Shown here in pieces: positions 53,736 to 64,000 of a stretch of DNA of 64,000 nt. A program made the translations under genes and the position numbers. The notes beneath the pieces were generated by a model. The model saw only the letters and a list, made by a program, of their open reading frames with translations. It did no database searches and had not been told where the DNA came from. The DNA comes from Homarus americanus (taxonomy: Eukaryota > Arthropoda > Malacostraca > Decapoda > Nephropidae), in assembly GCF_018991925.1 (NCBI RefSeq), contig NW_024722158.1:2510144-2574143 (forward strand), in the 5' to 3' direction. Within the stretch, counting starts at the first letter, position 1, and every line of letters begins with the position of its first letter.

Positions 53736-53874
53736 AACCCAAAAGTATCCACAAACCTTCTAATGCAATGATGTAAAAAAACTCAAACATATTCGGAATT
53801 AGCGTGGCCGATAGACAAATAATCCAACCCAAGCAATTAGATTTTGAAAACTTTTGCCAAACTGTCACTCCCTA
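53736..53874 (-). repeat. hAT-like element, right TIR
   Basis: Inverted partner of 50605-50742; ends TGTCACTCCCTA. Confidence 0.85.
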
Positions 53875-53882
53875 CTGTACAG
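53875..53882. other. Target-site duplication, right copy (CTGTACAG)
   Basis: Identical to 50597-50604; the Gypsy sequence resumes after it. Confidence 0.75.
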
Positions 53883-53961
53883 AAGCACAGTGTGCCCAAT
53901 GACTATTGTATGAAACTTCGTTCTGCAAGTAGATGATAAACCGTGTGTAATCTCTTACAGA

Positions 53962-55713
53962 ATGGCTTGGAACATCACTGAGTCGCTTCTACTGTGTTGT
54001 TGCACCGCTGTGTTGACAGACATGTCCACATCCGTCCTCAGGCCTGGTGAGCTAGTTGCACCTCTTGGACGCGTTCTCATAGTTGAGGACGTGGTGAACA
54101 TCAAGTATGAGCTCCATGGACTGCTCCAGCTTGCGCGCCAGATGGACAACGTCGACGCCCAACTACAATCAGCATTGGACATCCTTCATGGTCTCAACGC
54201 AGCTACTAATGTATCGACGATAGTTTCACAAACCATTGACCTTCTACACTTTCGTCTCCAGAACCTTCGCAAGCTTCTCGTCGATGTTGGAGAGAGATTA
54301 CCAGCGTCTGAAGTGGATCTTGCTAAAGAAGTGCATTCTCAGACACGACGAAAAAGGGGTCTATTTAATTTTGTGGGTCTTATCCAAAGCACTTTGTTTG
54401 GCACGGCAACGGCCGATGATGTAGCTAAATTGGGGGACCGAATGAACATTGTCGTTCAAGCTGTATCTCAGCAGAATCGTGTTGTTTCTCAAACCTTTCA
54501 TGCGATTACTGCTTTAGAATCAAAGGTTAATGCAATAATATCGGAGGCTAACCAAGCATCGAGGATTGTTAGTAGGTTACAGAAATCAGTCCCGACGTTA
54601 GAATGGCTCCTTTATTTCACAGAATATTTGCATGCTGCGGAAATTTCAGTTCAGTAGATTGTAACCTGTAAAAATGAACTAATAGACAGCATTGTAGATG
54701 CAGGGATAGGACATGTGGACGCAAAGCTTGTGCCTGTGCAGACGCTTCTTGACGCTTTATAGATAGCCAAGTTGCAGTATAACTTAACTCCTATTTTTAA
54801 TGACAATGAGGTTGAATATTATTACCCGCTGTTGGAGTCGACTCTCACGCACAATGCTATTCTCATCCACATTCTTATGCGAGGGCAACATGAGTTTAAT
54901 GCATGGCATTTAGAACCCTTCCCCTGGTTTGTTAACGACACACTGTATACTCTGGATAGGCCTAAGGAACTTTTCCTAATAGATGAAGATTATTCTTTAT
55001 TGGCAATAGAGGATCCTAAGGTACTGTCACTGTGTAAGTCGTCATATCTACACCTACACGTATGTCCAGCCTACATGTTCGCGTTTATTCCTGCTGCAGA
55101 CGGAATATGTGAATTGGCAGTCATACAAACCAATGTACGCACAGCACTTGCGCAATGCAGCTATAGGCCAGTTAGTCTCAAAACTGTGTTTCACGCTCAT
55201 CTTCACAATGTGCAGTACTTGTTCTTTCCAAATACTACTACTGTTATTTTAAAATGCCATGATGGTGTTAAGCTGCTAGTTGTGAAAGGGCATTACAAGG
55301 TTCCGGATTATTGTGAAATCACTTGTGGTTCATTACGGACCTTGCCTACTCATCAGCATTTTGCCTTAAATATAATACTCAAGTCTGCCTTAATTCCACT
55401 TCCTGTCATGAATTTCTCTATAAAAGATATTCAAATTGTTTCAGAGAAATTAAAAGTCATAGCATTCTTGAAAGAGACACAATTTGCTGATTTGAGTAAT
55501 AATTTGCCATGTTATCTATCACGGGAATTTGCTATACCAAGCCTCACAATTCCCTCAATTATGTTAATTATGGCAATCATGTTTCTGTTCTGTTATTTTA
55601 AGTCAGTGTCATCCAAGATGAACGTTGTTCATAACATTCTAATCCTTAAAACACTAAAGTTTAGGTCCCCTGTAGTAGCTAATACCCCTACAGTAGTAGA
55701 ATTTCCAGCTTAG
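53962..55713 (+). pseudogene. env: Envelope-like gene of the Gypsy (baculovirus F-type), two nonsense codons
   Basis: One reading frame from ATG 53962, interrupted by stops at 54655 and 54760, otherwise continuous to 55713. The N-terminus has a hydrophobic signal-like run (LLLCCCTAVL, residues 9-18). A furin-type site RRKR at residues 129-132 is followed at once by GLFNFVGLI, a probable fusion peptide. A heptad-like helical region (MNIVVQAVSQQNRVVSQ) comes next, then a Cys-containing ectodomain. About 40 residues before the end, a membrane anchor (IMLIMAIMFLFCYF) is followed by a short cytoplasmic tail. This plan matches the F-type fusion proteins of baculoviruses and Gypsy errantiviruses. 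The break between the stops removes function in this copy. Confidence 0.8.
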
Positions 55714-55816
55714 TGTCTACACCTCTGTTTATAACATGGTTAGGGTTGTCCAGGATGTACTGTATTCTGTGAGCTTATTTAGGCCTCACGGAGCTTGACT
55801 GTAGGTGACCGAGCGA

Positions 55817-56207
55817 TGTAATGGCCCCTGTCTCATCAACAGAACGTATTATATAAATGGGTTCTTACATCTGATTTATGTTCAGATTCACCACCTGTAA
55901 GTTTCCACTATGAGTAAGACATGAACTGATCACGTGAAGGGTAACTTTCCCAAGAGGGAGAAGCCCATATGTCAGCATCTATGTAAGAGCGCACTAGTGC
56001 GATGCCTTAGTCAGTCACTCACATCAACTAATATCGAACGGACGTTCATCCACGTTTATATTACATAAACGCCGTCCTTTCTCATTCACACATAAATAGT
56101 GGAGCTTACGGTTGATATACACTCAGGATTTATAACATAATACTTTTATAATAAAACAAGAAACTTCAATTGGGTTTCGTTACCAAAAGCCCAATTATAT
56201 TATATGT
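55817..56207 (+). repeat. 3' LTR of the env-bearing Gypsy (last about 40 bp missing)
   Basis: TGTAATGGCCCC start, same as the 5' LTR, and homology up to TTATATTATATGT (56207). The 5' LTR seems to continue about 40 bp further to a CA end, so the 3' LTR is probably truncated and the right target duplication is lost. AATAAA lies near 56149-56154. Confidence 0.75.
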
Positions 56208-57640
56208 CGTATTACTCAAGGTTAGGCAGAAACGAGTAGGCGTAATTAGTCAACAATATTTCAGTACCGAGGGGTATGTCATCACTTAGGCTGTACTTAC
56301 AAGTGAGGGTCAATGCAGATCAGCATGGTGTTCAAAGAGACAACAGTAGTGCGTAAATCGTCTCAGCACAAATTCTCGGACAGGAGAAGGCTGGTCTTCA
56401 CAGCATCACTAGAGAGGGCGATCTGTCTCATGGAGTGGCGGGCACCACCGCCACCAGTCGAAGACAGTCCACTCAGCAGACCCAGGACTTGTCTGTAAAC
56501 ACTTCTACATCTGGCAAGGTCAAAGGTCGAAAGATTTAATGGCATCACACGCCAGCACTGTAGCTGAAGCCAGCGGCGATAACATAACTATTTCATATAC
56601 TTATTCTATTTTATTCTTCAAGATATTTATATACTTTATTCCTATATACTTATATACTTACTCATATCTATCTTTTATATTAATCTTTTCTGGTGTACAT
56701 ATATTAATAATTTCATATTCTATGTCTTTTCTCTCTATTAGTATATATCTTATATTTCTTTATTTATAGAACAGCGGGCGGGTCGGGTCGTGTTGCGTCT
56801 CTGTAACGAAGCGTGTTCGGCATTCAGGCCTTCGTTGTTGAGCGGCAGAAATTGAACCGTGACTACATAAGGTCATCAAGATCGTCTTAGTGATGTGAAA
56901 GTTTAAATCGATGTAGGTTTTTAATGCTAGACGCAATTGTATTTTTGAAAACTCAATCTCCACCGAGTTGGAGACACAGCCCAGGTCAAGTAGCCTACAA
57001 CCACAAAATCATTGGCATATGACAAACTTTTGTATATTATTTTACGGAGTTGTGGTCACGGCTGTGATAAAGGCCAACCAGGGAGTGTAGTACTGTGCCT
57101 TTAGTTAAATCAGTTCATAGTGCCATCAGTGACCGCGGAAGAGGTTGTAAATAACTTAAAGTGAATACAAACTGGCAAGCAAGCTGGAAAGGCACCACTG
57201 CCAGCTGAAACCAAGTTGTGTTACAGGTGCCACAGAGACTTTAAATTTTATTTTATTTGTGTGATATCTCATGGACTGAAACAGTGCCTACAATACACCA
57301 TTCACAGGGAGATACAGTGTACGCAGTGATAGCACAAAGAGATATAGTCGTCGATGAGAACAGGAAAAGAAAATATGAGGAAATACTAGTTGAAATAAAA
57401 AATAAATAAATAAAATCAACAAGCTTGGCTATCCTTAAAGGCATTCTATCACAGTCCCAAAGAAAGTTTTATTTTATTTTTCTCTGTTTCTAAAGGACTG
57501 AGTGGGTGTATAAAATCTGTTATTCATAGCAAAATGTAGTGTACATAGAGATAGCACATAAATACCGACAAAAGCCGAAGTGAACTGAAAAGGAAAACAG
57601 AAGGCAACTCTAGAGGTAACAGGGGAGGTCTAAAGCCAGA
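56208..57640. other. Unassigned AT-rich DNA between the Gypsy and LINE-A
   Basis: 56590-56770 is low-complexity TATAT/ATACT sequence that gives hydrophobic artefact frames. The rest has no recognised coding or repeat signal. Confidence 0.35.
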
Positions 57641-57729
57641 GTAGAGGGCAGCTAAGTATTGTTCTTTATTTCCTCTTTACTTTTGAATAGGTAGATCTAT
57701 ACACAGTCTGCCCCCACAACAACAACAAC

Positions 57730-58790
57730 CATGAGTATGATATGTGATTACTGGAGGGGAACATCGGATATGGAGGATACAGGCCTGACCCTTGCAGCGT
57801 TTAGGATGTTGCAAACTGCCGTAAAGCATGAAGGCTGTTGCTGGTATTGCCCTGACTGTAGTCAAGGTGAATGAGGCGATTGCAAGCCATAGGGGAACGA
57901 GTTTCCTAGGGACGAAAATAGATGAAGCTAGAGCTTGCTGGTTGTCAAACTAGAACAAGTTGCGAAAGAGATCCTTGCTAAGACTGAGGAAGTAGCCGAC
58001 AGAATTGATGTGGTTGCTAAGAGGAGTTATGCTGACGTATTAGCAGGGTCATGGGAGGGGGCGAGAGTAATGCAGGATCAGAACAGGTTCTACAGCAGCT
58101 AGGGACTCTAAAGAAGTGTGTCGAAGAAATGAAAATTAACGGACCTACTGTTAGGGGAGAGGAGGAACAACGGGAACGTCTCCAGTGCAGGAACAATGTA
58201 ATAGTTTTTGGAGTCACTGAGAGCCAGGTGGAGGGAACCGAGAGTAAGATAACACACGATAAGATGCAGTTTAAGAATATTTGTACAGAGGTTCTGAAGA
58301 TGCCATCAACCCCTCAGGATGTGAGGAGTCTGGGACAGAAGCAGGGGGATAAGCCTCGCCCCTTCAGGATCACACTAGTGAGTGAGGAGGAGAAATGGGA
58401 GGTTATTCGACAGGCAAAAAACTTAGCAAGGAGCGAGGCATTTTAGATTGTATTTATTCACCCAGATCGCACGGTAATGCAGAGGGAACAGCACAGGAAG
58501 CTCCTGCAGGGCTTGAAGCAGAGAAGGGAGGAGTTGAGGAGGAGCGGGGATGGGTGTACATGGGTTGTATTCAGGGAGAGAGTGGTGGAAGCAAGTGTGC
58601 CAACACATGGCTGGGGATCAGCAGTGCACCCTCCACCCGCTCTACCCCTCCGCCCGGGAGGTGGCACCAGCTCTGCCTATCAGCCGGGAGGCAAGCGCCT
58701 TGTAAACAATGACATTTCTAACCACACCCTGCAAAATACAGTGTACTTAGCAAATGCTGCAGCTTCTGAGAATGGGGGGGGGTGGCGGGG
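57730..58790 (+). pseudogene. LINE-A ORF1 with PHD-like finger, coiled coil and RRM-like domain
   Basis: TMSMICDYWRGTSDMEDTGL followed by LAAFRMLQTA and WYCPDCSQG (57730-57875) has the Cys/aromatic spacing of a PHD finger C-terminal half; the N-terminal zinc ligands are not seen. VKLEQVAKEILAKTEEVADRI (57945-58008) is coiled coil. The open frame 58051-58446 contains an RRM-like core (RNNVIVFGVTE, FRITLVSEEEKWEVIRQAKNL). After one stop the C-terminal part (HPDRTVMQREQHRKLLQGLK, REELRRSGDG) is basic. PHD-bearing ORF1 proteins are established for CR1-like LINEs. Confidence 0.65.
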
Positions 58791-60417
58791 TTACTACTAA
58801 GAACAGAGACGTTACCGAGAACAAATTCTAGCTTGAATGTCATGTACACTAATACTGACACGTTCCTTGATAAGATAGAGGAGTCTGAAACACTACTGAA
58901 GGTACACCAACCAGATATTGTAGGAGTTGTAGAACTGTTGTACAAGAACAGGAGAATTTATCCAGAGTGTTGCTGGATATGACTCATTTTCGAACCTTTT
59001 CTCAAGAAACTTGCAAGAGGGGTGTGGTTATCTATGCTAGGCAAGAACTTAGAGCCAGCCAGGCGAGGGTAAAGGAAGAGGATGTTTTTGAAGAGTCCAA
59101 GTGGTGTAAAATTAAACTAAAGGGAGGGGACTTACTTATTGTCGGGTGTATCTACAGATCCCCAAACTGTGGCCCACTAAATCAAAGGAGATTAAGAGCC
59201 TTAATAGACAATGCGGCGATGCTCAACCCTAGCCACCTCCTTATCATGAGGGACTTTAACTATGGCGACATCGACTGGAGAAACGAGTTCACCCCAAATG
59301 ATTTGAATAACCCTGCTACTCTTTTTGTAGGAACTCTGAGAGATAATTTTCTGTTCCAACATGTTAGAGACCTGACACATTACAGAGGGGAGCAAACACC
59401 CAAGCCACTAGACCTCATCATAACAAACGAGGAGGGTATGGTGGCCAAACTGGAACACCTTGCCCGAGTTGGCACCAGTCACCATATAGTGTTGTCATTC
59501 AGATTTAACTGTTACCTAGTTCAAGATAAGGCCAGGCCAAGGTGCAAATATTACAAGGGAAATTACAACGGGATGAGGGTAGAAGAGTATCCACTGGCCT
59601 GATTCATTAAGGCACAAGAACGCAGACACTACACTGAATATCATAACTAGTAAAGTGACCCATTTGATCGATAAATATATACCCATGACCAAACCCAGTG
59701 TCTCTAGGAACACGAGGGGATCCCTACACATGAACCATGCGGCGGTCGACAAAGTTAAGAAGAAACCCAGAAATTCAAGACGTGGGTTGGGTCAAATGAT
59801 GAGCAAATCAGGAGGATGTATGTAAGAGCCAGAAACCAAGCAAAGATAGAATGTAGAAGGGCTGAGAAGGAGTTCCAGAGGCTGGTTGCAAGCAAGGTTA
59901 AGTCAAACCCAAAGGCGTTTTACCGCTATGCAAAGTCGAAATTGAAAATGCGAGTAGGAGTATCAGACCTGTGGCTTGAAGATGGTAGTTATGCAAATTC
60001 TGACCAGAATAAAGCTGAGGCATTGAACAGCTTCTTTTCCTCGGTGTTCTCAAGAGAGGATGCGATTAACCTTCCTGCGTTTAAGGACAAACGGTTCGAC
60101 CTGCGTGCGAAGCGTCAAAGTTATAAAATTACGGCTGACATGAATTGCATCTAGGTGCCTAAAAGAATGCGACGTGACATGACTGGTCTGGTTTGTAAAT
60201 GCCTACATGAACGAAAGGTCCCCAGTGAATGGAAAGTAGCTTATGTGAGTCCTATCTACAAGAAGGGAGATCGTCACTCCACGAACAACTATAGACCGGT
60301 GAGCCTGACCATCATAATATGTAAAGTACTTGAGAGTATTATCTGAGATGCTGTGATGGAACATCTACTACGAAACAACCTTGTAAAGGATTGTTAATAC
60401 GGTTTTATGCTGGGGCG
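58780..60417 (+). pseudogene. LINE-A ORF2, endonuclease and start of RT
   Basis: NVMYTNTDTFLDKIEE and HQPDIVGVVELLYK (58836-58936) open the AP endonuclease. RGVVIYARQEL, VGCIYRSPN, LLIMRDFNYGDIDW (D-F-N active site) and LDLIITNEEG continue it in an open 211-codon frame (58967-59602). The RT linker follows. Around 60105-60195 about 110 bp of unrelated sequence replaces the segment containing motif 0/1 (SPGPDMVHP in the intact copy), then KVPSEWKVAYVSPIYKKGDR resumes. Stops and frame shifts are present near 59580, 59770, 60152 and 60345. Confidence 0.75.
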
Positions 60418-60425
60418 CTCCTGCT

Positions 60426-61372
60426 CACTGGTGGGCACAGCTAAACGAAAAGTTAGCTTTGCTAACCGTTAATCTGCTAAATAAAAAGTTAACTTCGCTC
60501 ACGCTAAACTGCTAAGCAGCTAAAAAAAACTAGCAGAAGCTAACGTTAACCGCTAACTTTTATTATATGAATTTAGCTTCGGTTTGTTTGTTTTTTGGCT
60601 CTAAAACCCTTAAAAAGAGACCTAGAGAGCTGAAATTTTCATATGTTGTCTTTAGCTTAGACATAGAGCTTTCCAAAAAGGTATAGCATGCCAAGATCAG
60701 ATGATGATCAAGGTGTACACAAATAATTAAATGAACAAGTGAAATTAAACATTAGTTTACATTCAAGTTTCAACATACACTTTATAATCTTTATTTACTG
60801 TAAGAAAAGACAGAAAGTATTAAACGAATCCAAAAACTATAGTACTGTATAGCATAGGTAGCAAATAGCATCATGCCAAGATCAGATGATGATCAACTTA
60901 TCAAGGTGTACACTGTACACAATTTCACAAATAATTAATTTGCATTCTCATACAACCTATCGGCCTTATTCATTATTCATGTAAATATGCATACACATTA
61001 TACCAGTGCATTTTTATATAACTTATTGTTGGTCTTAGTCATTATACCAGTGCATTTTTATATAACTTATTGTTGGTCTTAGTCATGTAAATAAACAGAA
61101 AATTTTAAGCTATACACGTACTAACACGCAGTAAGCCAAGCGTGCCTGACTGGCTGTTGGAGACACGCGTCGCGGCGTCAGACGCTTACAACAAACAGGA
61201 ACAAACATGTATAAATTTTGTTAGAGGACTTAAAGATAGCGGAACTAAATTTAGCGGAAGCTAATTGGTCCACTAATGGTTTCCAAAGTTAGCGAAAACG
61301 CTAATCCGCTAACGAGAAAGTTAGCTTCGCTACTTAGCGGTTAGCAGATTAGCGGAACCATGCCCACCACTG
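60426..61372. mobile_element. Non-autonomous hAT transposon (947 bp)
   Basis: Ends CACTGGTGGGCA (left) and, inverted, CAGTGGTGGGCA (right), flanked by a perfect 8-bp duplication CTCCTGCT (60418-60425 and 61373-61380). Subterminal regions are packed with GCTAA/TTAGC words in both orientations (for example GTTAGCTTTGCTAACCGTTAA), typical hAT transposase-binding clusters. The interior has two kinds of direct repeat: ATGCCAAGATCAGATGATGA at about 60688 and 60873, and CATTATACCAGTGCATTTTT at about 60993 and 61039. No coding capacity. Confidence 0.9.
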
Positions 61373-61380
61373 CTCCTGCT

Positions 61381-62526
61381 TAACACAATTGCTCAAGGTA
61401 TTAGATATTTGGACCCATATTCTGGAACGGGGTGGTAATATCGACAATATTTACCTAGATTTTGCCAAGACTTTCGACAGTATACCCCACGAAAGGCTGA
61501 AAATCAAACTGGAAGGGTACGGAATTCGGGGAAATGTCCTATCGTGGATAGAAGAGTTTCTTCATGACCGCAAGCAGTGTGTGGTGATTAATGGCACGAA
61601 ATCAGCATCTGTACCTGCCTGACGTTGTACATTCCTCCATACAAATGTTTGCCAATGACGCCAAGTTCTTTCGGGAAAACAAGAACCAAGCGGACTGTGA
61701 AGAGCTGCAGAAGGAACCTCTGTGGGATCCAAGAATGGTCGAATAAATGGCTGCTGAGATTCAATGTCACGAAGTGTAAGAGTATGCACCTGGGGCATAC
61801 CAACGGTAAGGAGTCGTATCATACGTCCCAACGGGATGAAGAAACTGCACTATTTGAGACTGAATGTGAGAAGGACCTAGGTGTGTATGTTGACAATGAG
61901 CTGAAGTTCTCGGGCCATTGTCAGAAGAAGGTAAATCAGGCAAATGAATTATTGGGTCTTATAAGAAGGTCGTTCAGATATCTAGACGGTCCGTCCCTCG
62001 TAACGATCTTCAAGAGTGAAGTGCTTATCCATCTGGAGTACTGTCACCCCGTCTGGTCCCCGAAATATGTTAGGGACTCTCAGTTGGTTGAAAATGTTCA
62101 AAGGAGGGCCCGCAGACTGGTGCCTGCCCTTCGGCACCTCAGCTACCCTGAGAGATTGGAGCACCTGAACTTGCCTAGCTTATACTACAGACGGGCAAGG
62201 GGTGACCTAATTGAGGTGTATAAGCATCTACTCAGTTGAGTATCCTTACTTGGAGCTGGCGGACGCTCGCCCCACAAGGGGTCACAGCTCAAGATTGATG
62301 AAGCCACAAGACCCTGAAAACTGTGAGGGCAAACTTTTTCGGAATGAGAGTTGTGAACTCTTGGAACAATCTACCAGAAAGTGTAGTGACGGCACCGAGT
62401 GTGAGCTCTTTCAAGACAAGACTTGACCAGCACTGGAGCGGGTTCAGGTACATTCAGGAGCCGGTGCATGCCCAGTACTTGCCACCAGTGCGTAACAGAG
62501 ACGTGACCGATCGCCCAAGCGCCTAA
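61381..62526 (+). pseudogene. LINE-A ORF2, RT core to C-terminus
   Basis: It resumes exactly after the duplicated CTCCTGCT with LTQLLKVLDIWTHILERGG, then YLDFAKTFDSIPHERLKIK (motif A). After SASVPA (61620) about 90 bp containing motif B and the approach to motif C is missing, and the next block is a frame-shifted version of the F-A-D-D region. The C-terminal stretch 61625-62239 is open: KDLGVYVDNELKFSGHCQK, LLGLIRRSFRYLDGPSL, LPSLYYRRARGDLIEVYKHL. A short deletion at about 62228 shifts the frame before VNSWNNLPESVVTAPS. Confidence 0.75.
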
Positions 62527-62560
62527 CTAGCCGATCAGTGGTGAAGAGGATAAAAGTAAA

Positions 62561-64000
62561 AAACGTATAGTCAATATTCTTTTCTTTACTTCATTTCCTC
62601 TTTCATATGTATTATTTTATTTTCTGAATTTCATGTCCTTACTTTCTCTCAATTATATCCTTTTCTAGTTATATTCTATACCATGCATTAGTCTGGGAAA
62701 CCATGTCATTCTTACTATAACACTTATTACACTTACAACAGTAGCCTGCCACCACCCAGACTTTTATTAGAATATAACATAATTTGATGAACTGTTAGGT
62801 AGCGTGCTAGTGAGCTTCTAGGCACGTGAGTTACAATAATTATTTTCTGAGAACCAATTGGTAGAAGGAATAGAGCGGTGATATGCGTAGTTTACTAATT
62901 TATATTTATTAACTTAAGGAGTGAACGAGATGTTAATTAAGTACACTCAGACCAGCCTAGACCATTTAAGTCTTACTTTACCATTCATAAATTAGATCTT
63001 CAATTACTTATTGCATCATTAAACAACTGTTGTATTATTTCTTTGACAAAGAAGATGGTTGTTTGGCACCCTCAGATAGGACTGAACCCTTAGGTCTTAC
63101 TTTTACAAGTAACCAATTAAATCTTCAATTCTTGGTTACAACATTAAACAAGCATTATATTATTTCATTGTCAATACAGATGGTTATATGACACACTTGA
63201 CAATATCCCAAATTAAAATATTATCTATAACAACATGTTATTTCGGAATGAACAACATGGCACTTTTCCTTTAGTTGATGTACTCAACTCGCACAACATA
63301 TTTACTGACACTATCAATTTTTATGGGTTCACTACTCAACCTGGGATAACTATATTTCTGCTAATTATCCCCAATCATATACAACAATAATACTTTGGCC
63401 CATATAACTGTAAGGAGTGTCCCAGGGTCTAACACTGGTGTCTCCACAACAAACGAAGAGCACTGTCAGGGTCGGTTGTAGTCCAACATACTGTAGGGGG
63501 AGTTCGGGCCTAGTCCCCAGGGTGAGGACTCGCACAATTTAATCGTACCCAATGAGCAATATCCTGCAAAGTAGCCAGCTGGTGTGCAGCTACAGGTCCC
63601 CCGGTCACTGCTGGGTATTCAGGTAACACACACACTGTGCCTGAGATAATGATGGAGCATGCGTCAGAGATATGAATAATAACTCAATCACAAACAATCT
63701 TTCGTCTAGCAACGACAGAGGATATTTACGTTACATTAATTCTTTCACTGGGTAAATGACAATTTCACTGTTACAACATGAACACTGATATTCACAAAAT
63801 TCACTGAGTTAAACTGACTTAATATGGCGGGCGGAGACGTACACATACCTGAGATAATGATGGAGAAGCGTCAGAGATGTGAGCTACTCCTCGCGTACGA
63901 GCTTATATACGGCTAACTGGCAACTTAGGCTTGTGCCGAACACATGCCAGAAAGGCAATCCCGCAATGACAGAAATTACATTCAACTCATTCGCTGTACA
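62561..64000. other. Unassigned AT-rich DNA with a direct repeat near the end
   Basis: No ORF with a domain. A motif CTGAGATAATGATGGAG...GCGTCAGAGAT occurs at about 63643 and again at about 63849, roughly 207 bp apart. The GC-richer 63420-63640 block could be part of an LTR or leader. Nothing can be assigned. Confidence 0.3.

Larger units (their letters stand above)
50605..53874 (-). mobile_element. Complete hAT-like DNA transposon nested in the Gypsy
   Basis: 3270 bp, with long terminal inverted repeats of about 138 bp (50605-50742 and 53736-53874). Both start TAGGGAGTGACAGTTTGG when read inward and both contain GGCCGATAGACAAATAATCC or its complement. One large ORF lies on the minus strand (50886-53195). 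An internal foldback repeat sits upstream of the ORF (53339-53527). The flanking 8-bp duplication and TAGGG/CCCTA ends point to hAT, and the protein shows hAT-like blocks. An alternative reading with TA duplication and CAGTAGGG ends (Tc1/mariner-like) is possible from the termini alone but does not fit the protein. Confidence 0.85.
41905..56207 (+). mobile_element. Env-bearing Gypsy (endogenous retrovirus-like) element with two nested insertions
   Basis: Bounded by LTRs at 41905-42340 and 55817-56207, with gag (45669-46939), pol (47008-50604 plus a short continuation after the insertion) and env (53962-55713) between. Nested inside are a LINE-A copy in the leader (43023-45365) and a hAT-like transposon between pol and env (50605-53874). 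Without these the element would be about 8.7 kb, a normal size for an env-carrying Gypsy. All three genes contain nonsense codons or frameshifts, so the copy is defective. By eye the LTRs differ at about fourteen bases plus small gaps, which suggests moderate age. Confidence 0.85.
57641..62560 (+). mobile_element. Near full-length LINE-A (CR1/L2-like), split by a hAT MITE
   Basis: ORF1 (57730-58790), endonuclease (58830-59600), RT (59600-60417 and 61381-61880) and C-terminal module (61880-62530) in order, ending GAAGAGGATAAAAGTAAAA (62537-62555). It is interrupted at 60426-61372 by a non-autonomous hAT. Several stops and at least two internal deletions make it inactive. The 5' boundary is approximate. 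Confidence 0.8.

Noticed and set aside
50597..53882. Tc1/mariner interpretation of the nested transposon (TA duplication, CAGTAGGG ends)
   Set aside because: The termini allow it because CTGTACAG is palindromic, but the protein lacks a mariner-type catalytic layout and shows hAT-like blocks, and the 8-bp duplication fits nTnnnnAn.

Overview
This window is eukaryotic, repeat-dominated genomic DNA, most likely from a decapod crustacean. The reasons are the dense (TA)n tracts, several CR1/L2-type LINE families whose 3' tails are made of the TTCTTATG-type repeat I associate with decapod genomes, Penelope-like elements, a Helitron, Gypsy elements and hAT elements. The species call is inference. 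I found no convincing host protein-coding gene, no tRNA or rRNA gene and no prokaryotic system. Almost every coding stretch belongs to a mobile element, and most are broken by stops and frameshifts. There is one 100-N assembly gap (29229-29328). No ATG should be assumed where an open frame merely begins; starts are discussed per entry.

Layout. 0.5-1.9 kb: LINE-B fragment (minus). 2.1-5.9 kb: decayed Gypsy element of the Gmr1 type (coiled-coil/SCAN-like gag, protease, integrase placed BEFORE reverse transcriptase). 7.4-9.5 kb: LINE-A fragment. 9.6-10.2 kb: short inverted-repeat element. 11.3-12.8 kb: Penelope-like element PLE-A with inverted half-copies and a (TA)n tract grown inside its coding region. 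12.8-16.1 kb (minus) and 16.25-19.85 kb (plus): two long LINE-B copies head to head, each with an SGNH-esterase ORF1. 19.9-23.2 kb: mosaic of PLE-A, a second family PLE-B, a LINE-B 3' fragment and (TA)n tracts. 23.2-27.7 kb: decayed Helitron (Rep plus Pif1-type helicase). 29.6-31.3 kb: TIR transposon with an open 418-434 codon DDE-like ORF. 31.5-32.1 kb: I-like LINE ORF1. 33-36.8 kb: tandem duplications and unassigned DNA. 36.8-38.0 kb: fossil hAT transposase. 38.2-38.9 kb: LINE-A fragment. 39.7-41.1 kb: 45-bp minisatellite whose units mostly carry CACGTG. 41.9-56.2 kb: an LTR-bounded, env-bearing Gypsy element (gag, pol, env; all broken), itself carrying an intact-RT LINE-A insertion in its leader and a complete hAT-like transposon between pol and env. 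57.6-62.6 kb: near full-length LINE-A (PHD-type ORF1, endonuclease/RT ORF2) split by a 947-bp non-autonomous hAT element with a perfect 8-bp target duplication. 62.6-64 kb: unassigned AT-rich DNA.

The strongest second-look items are: the 3270-bp hAT-like element (139-bp TIRs, CTGTACAG target duplication, one long ORF behind a clear 3' splice site) nested in the env-bearing Gypsy; the Gmr1-type domain order in an apparent crustacean; hammerhead-ribozyme-like motifs in two Penelope families with compensatory stem changes; and the 1743-bp CACYG-ended transposon with an open DDE-like ORF whose reading frame starts inside its own TIR.
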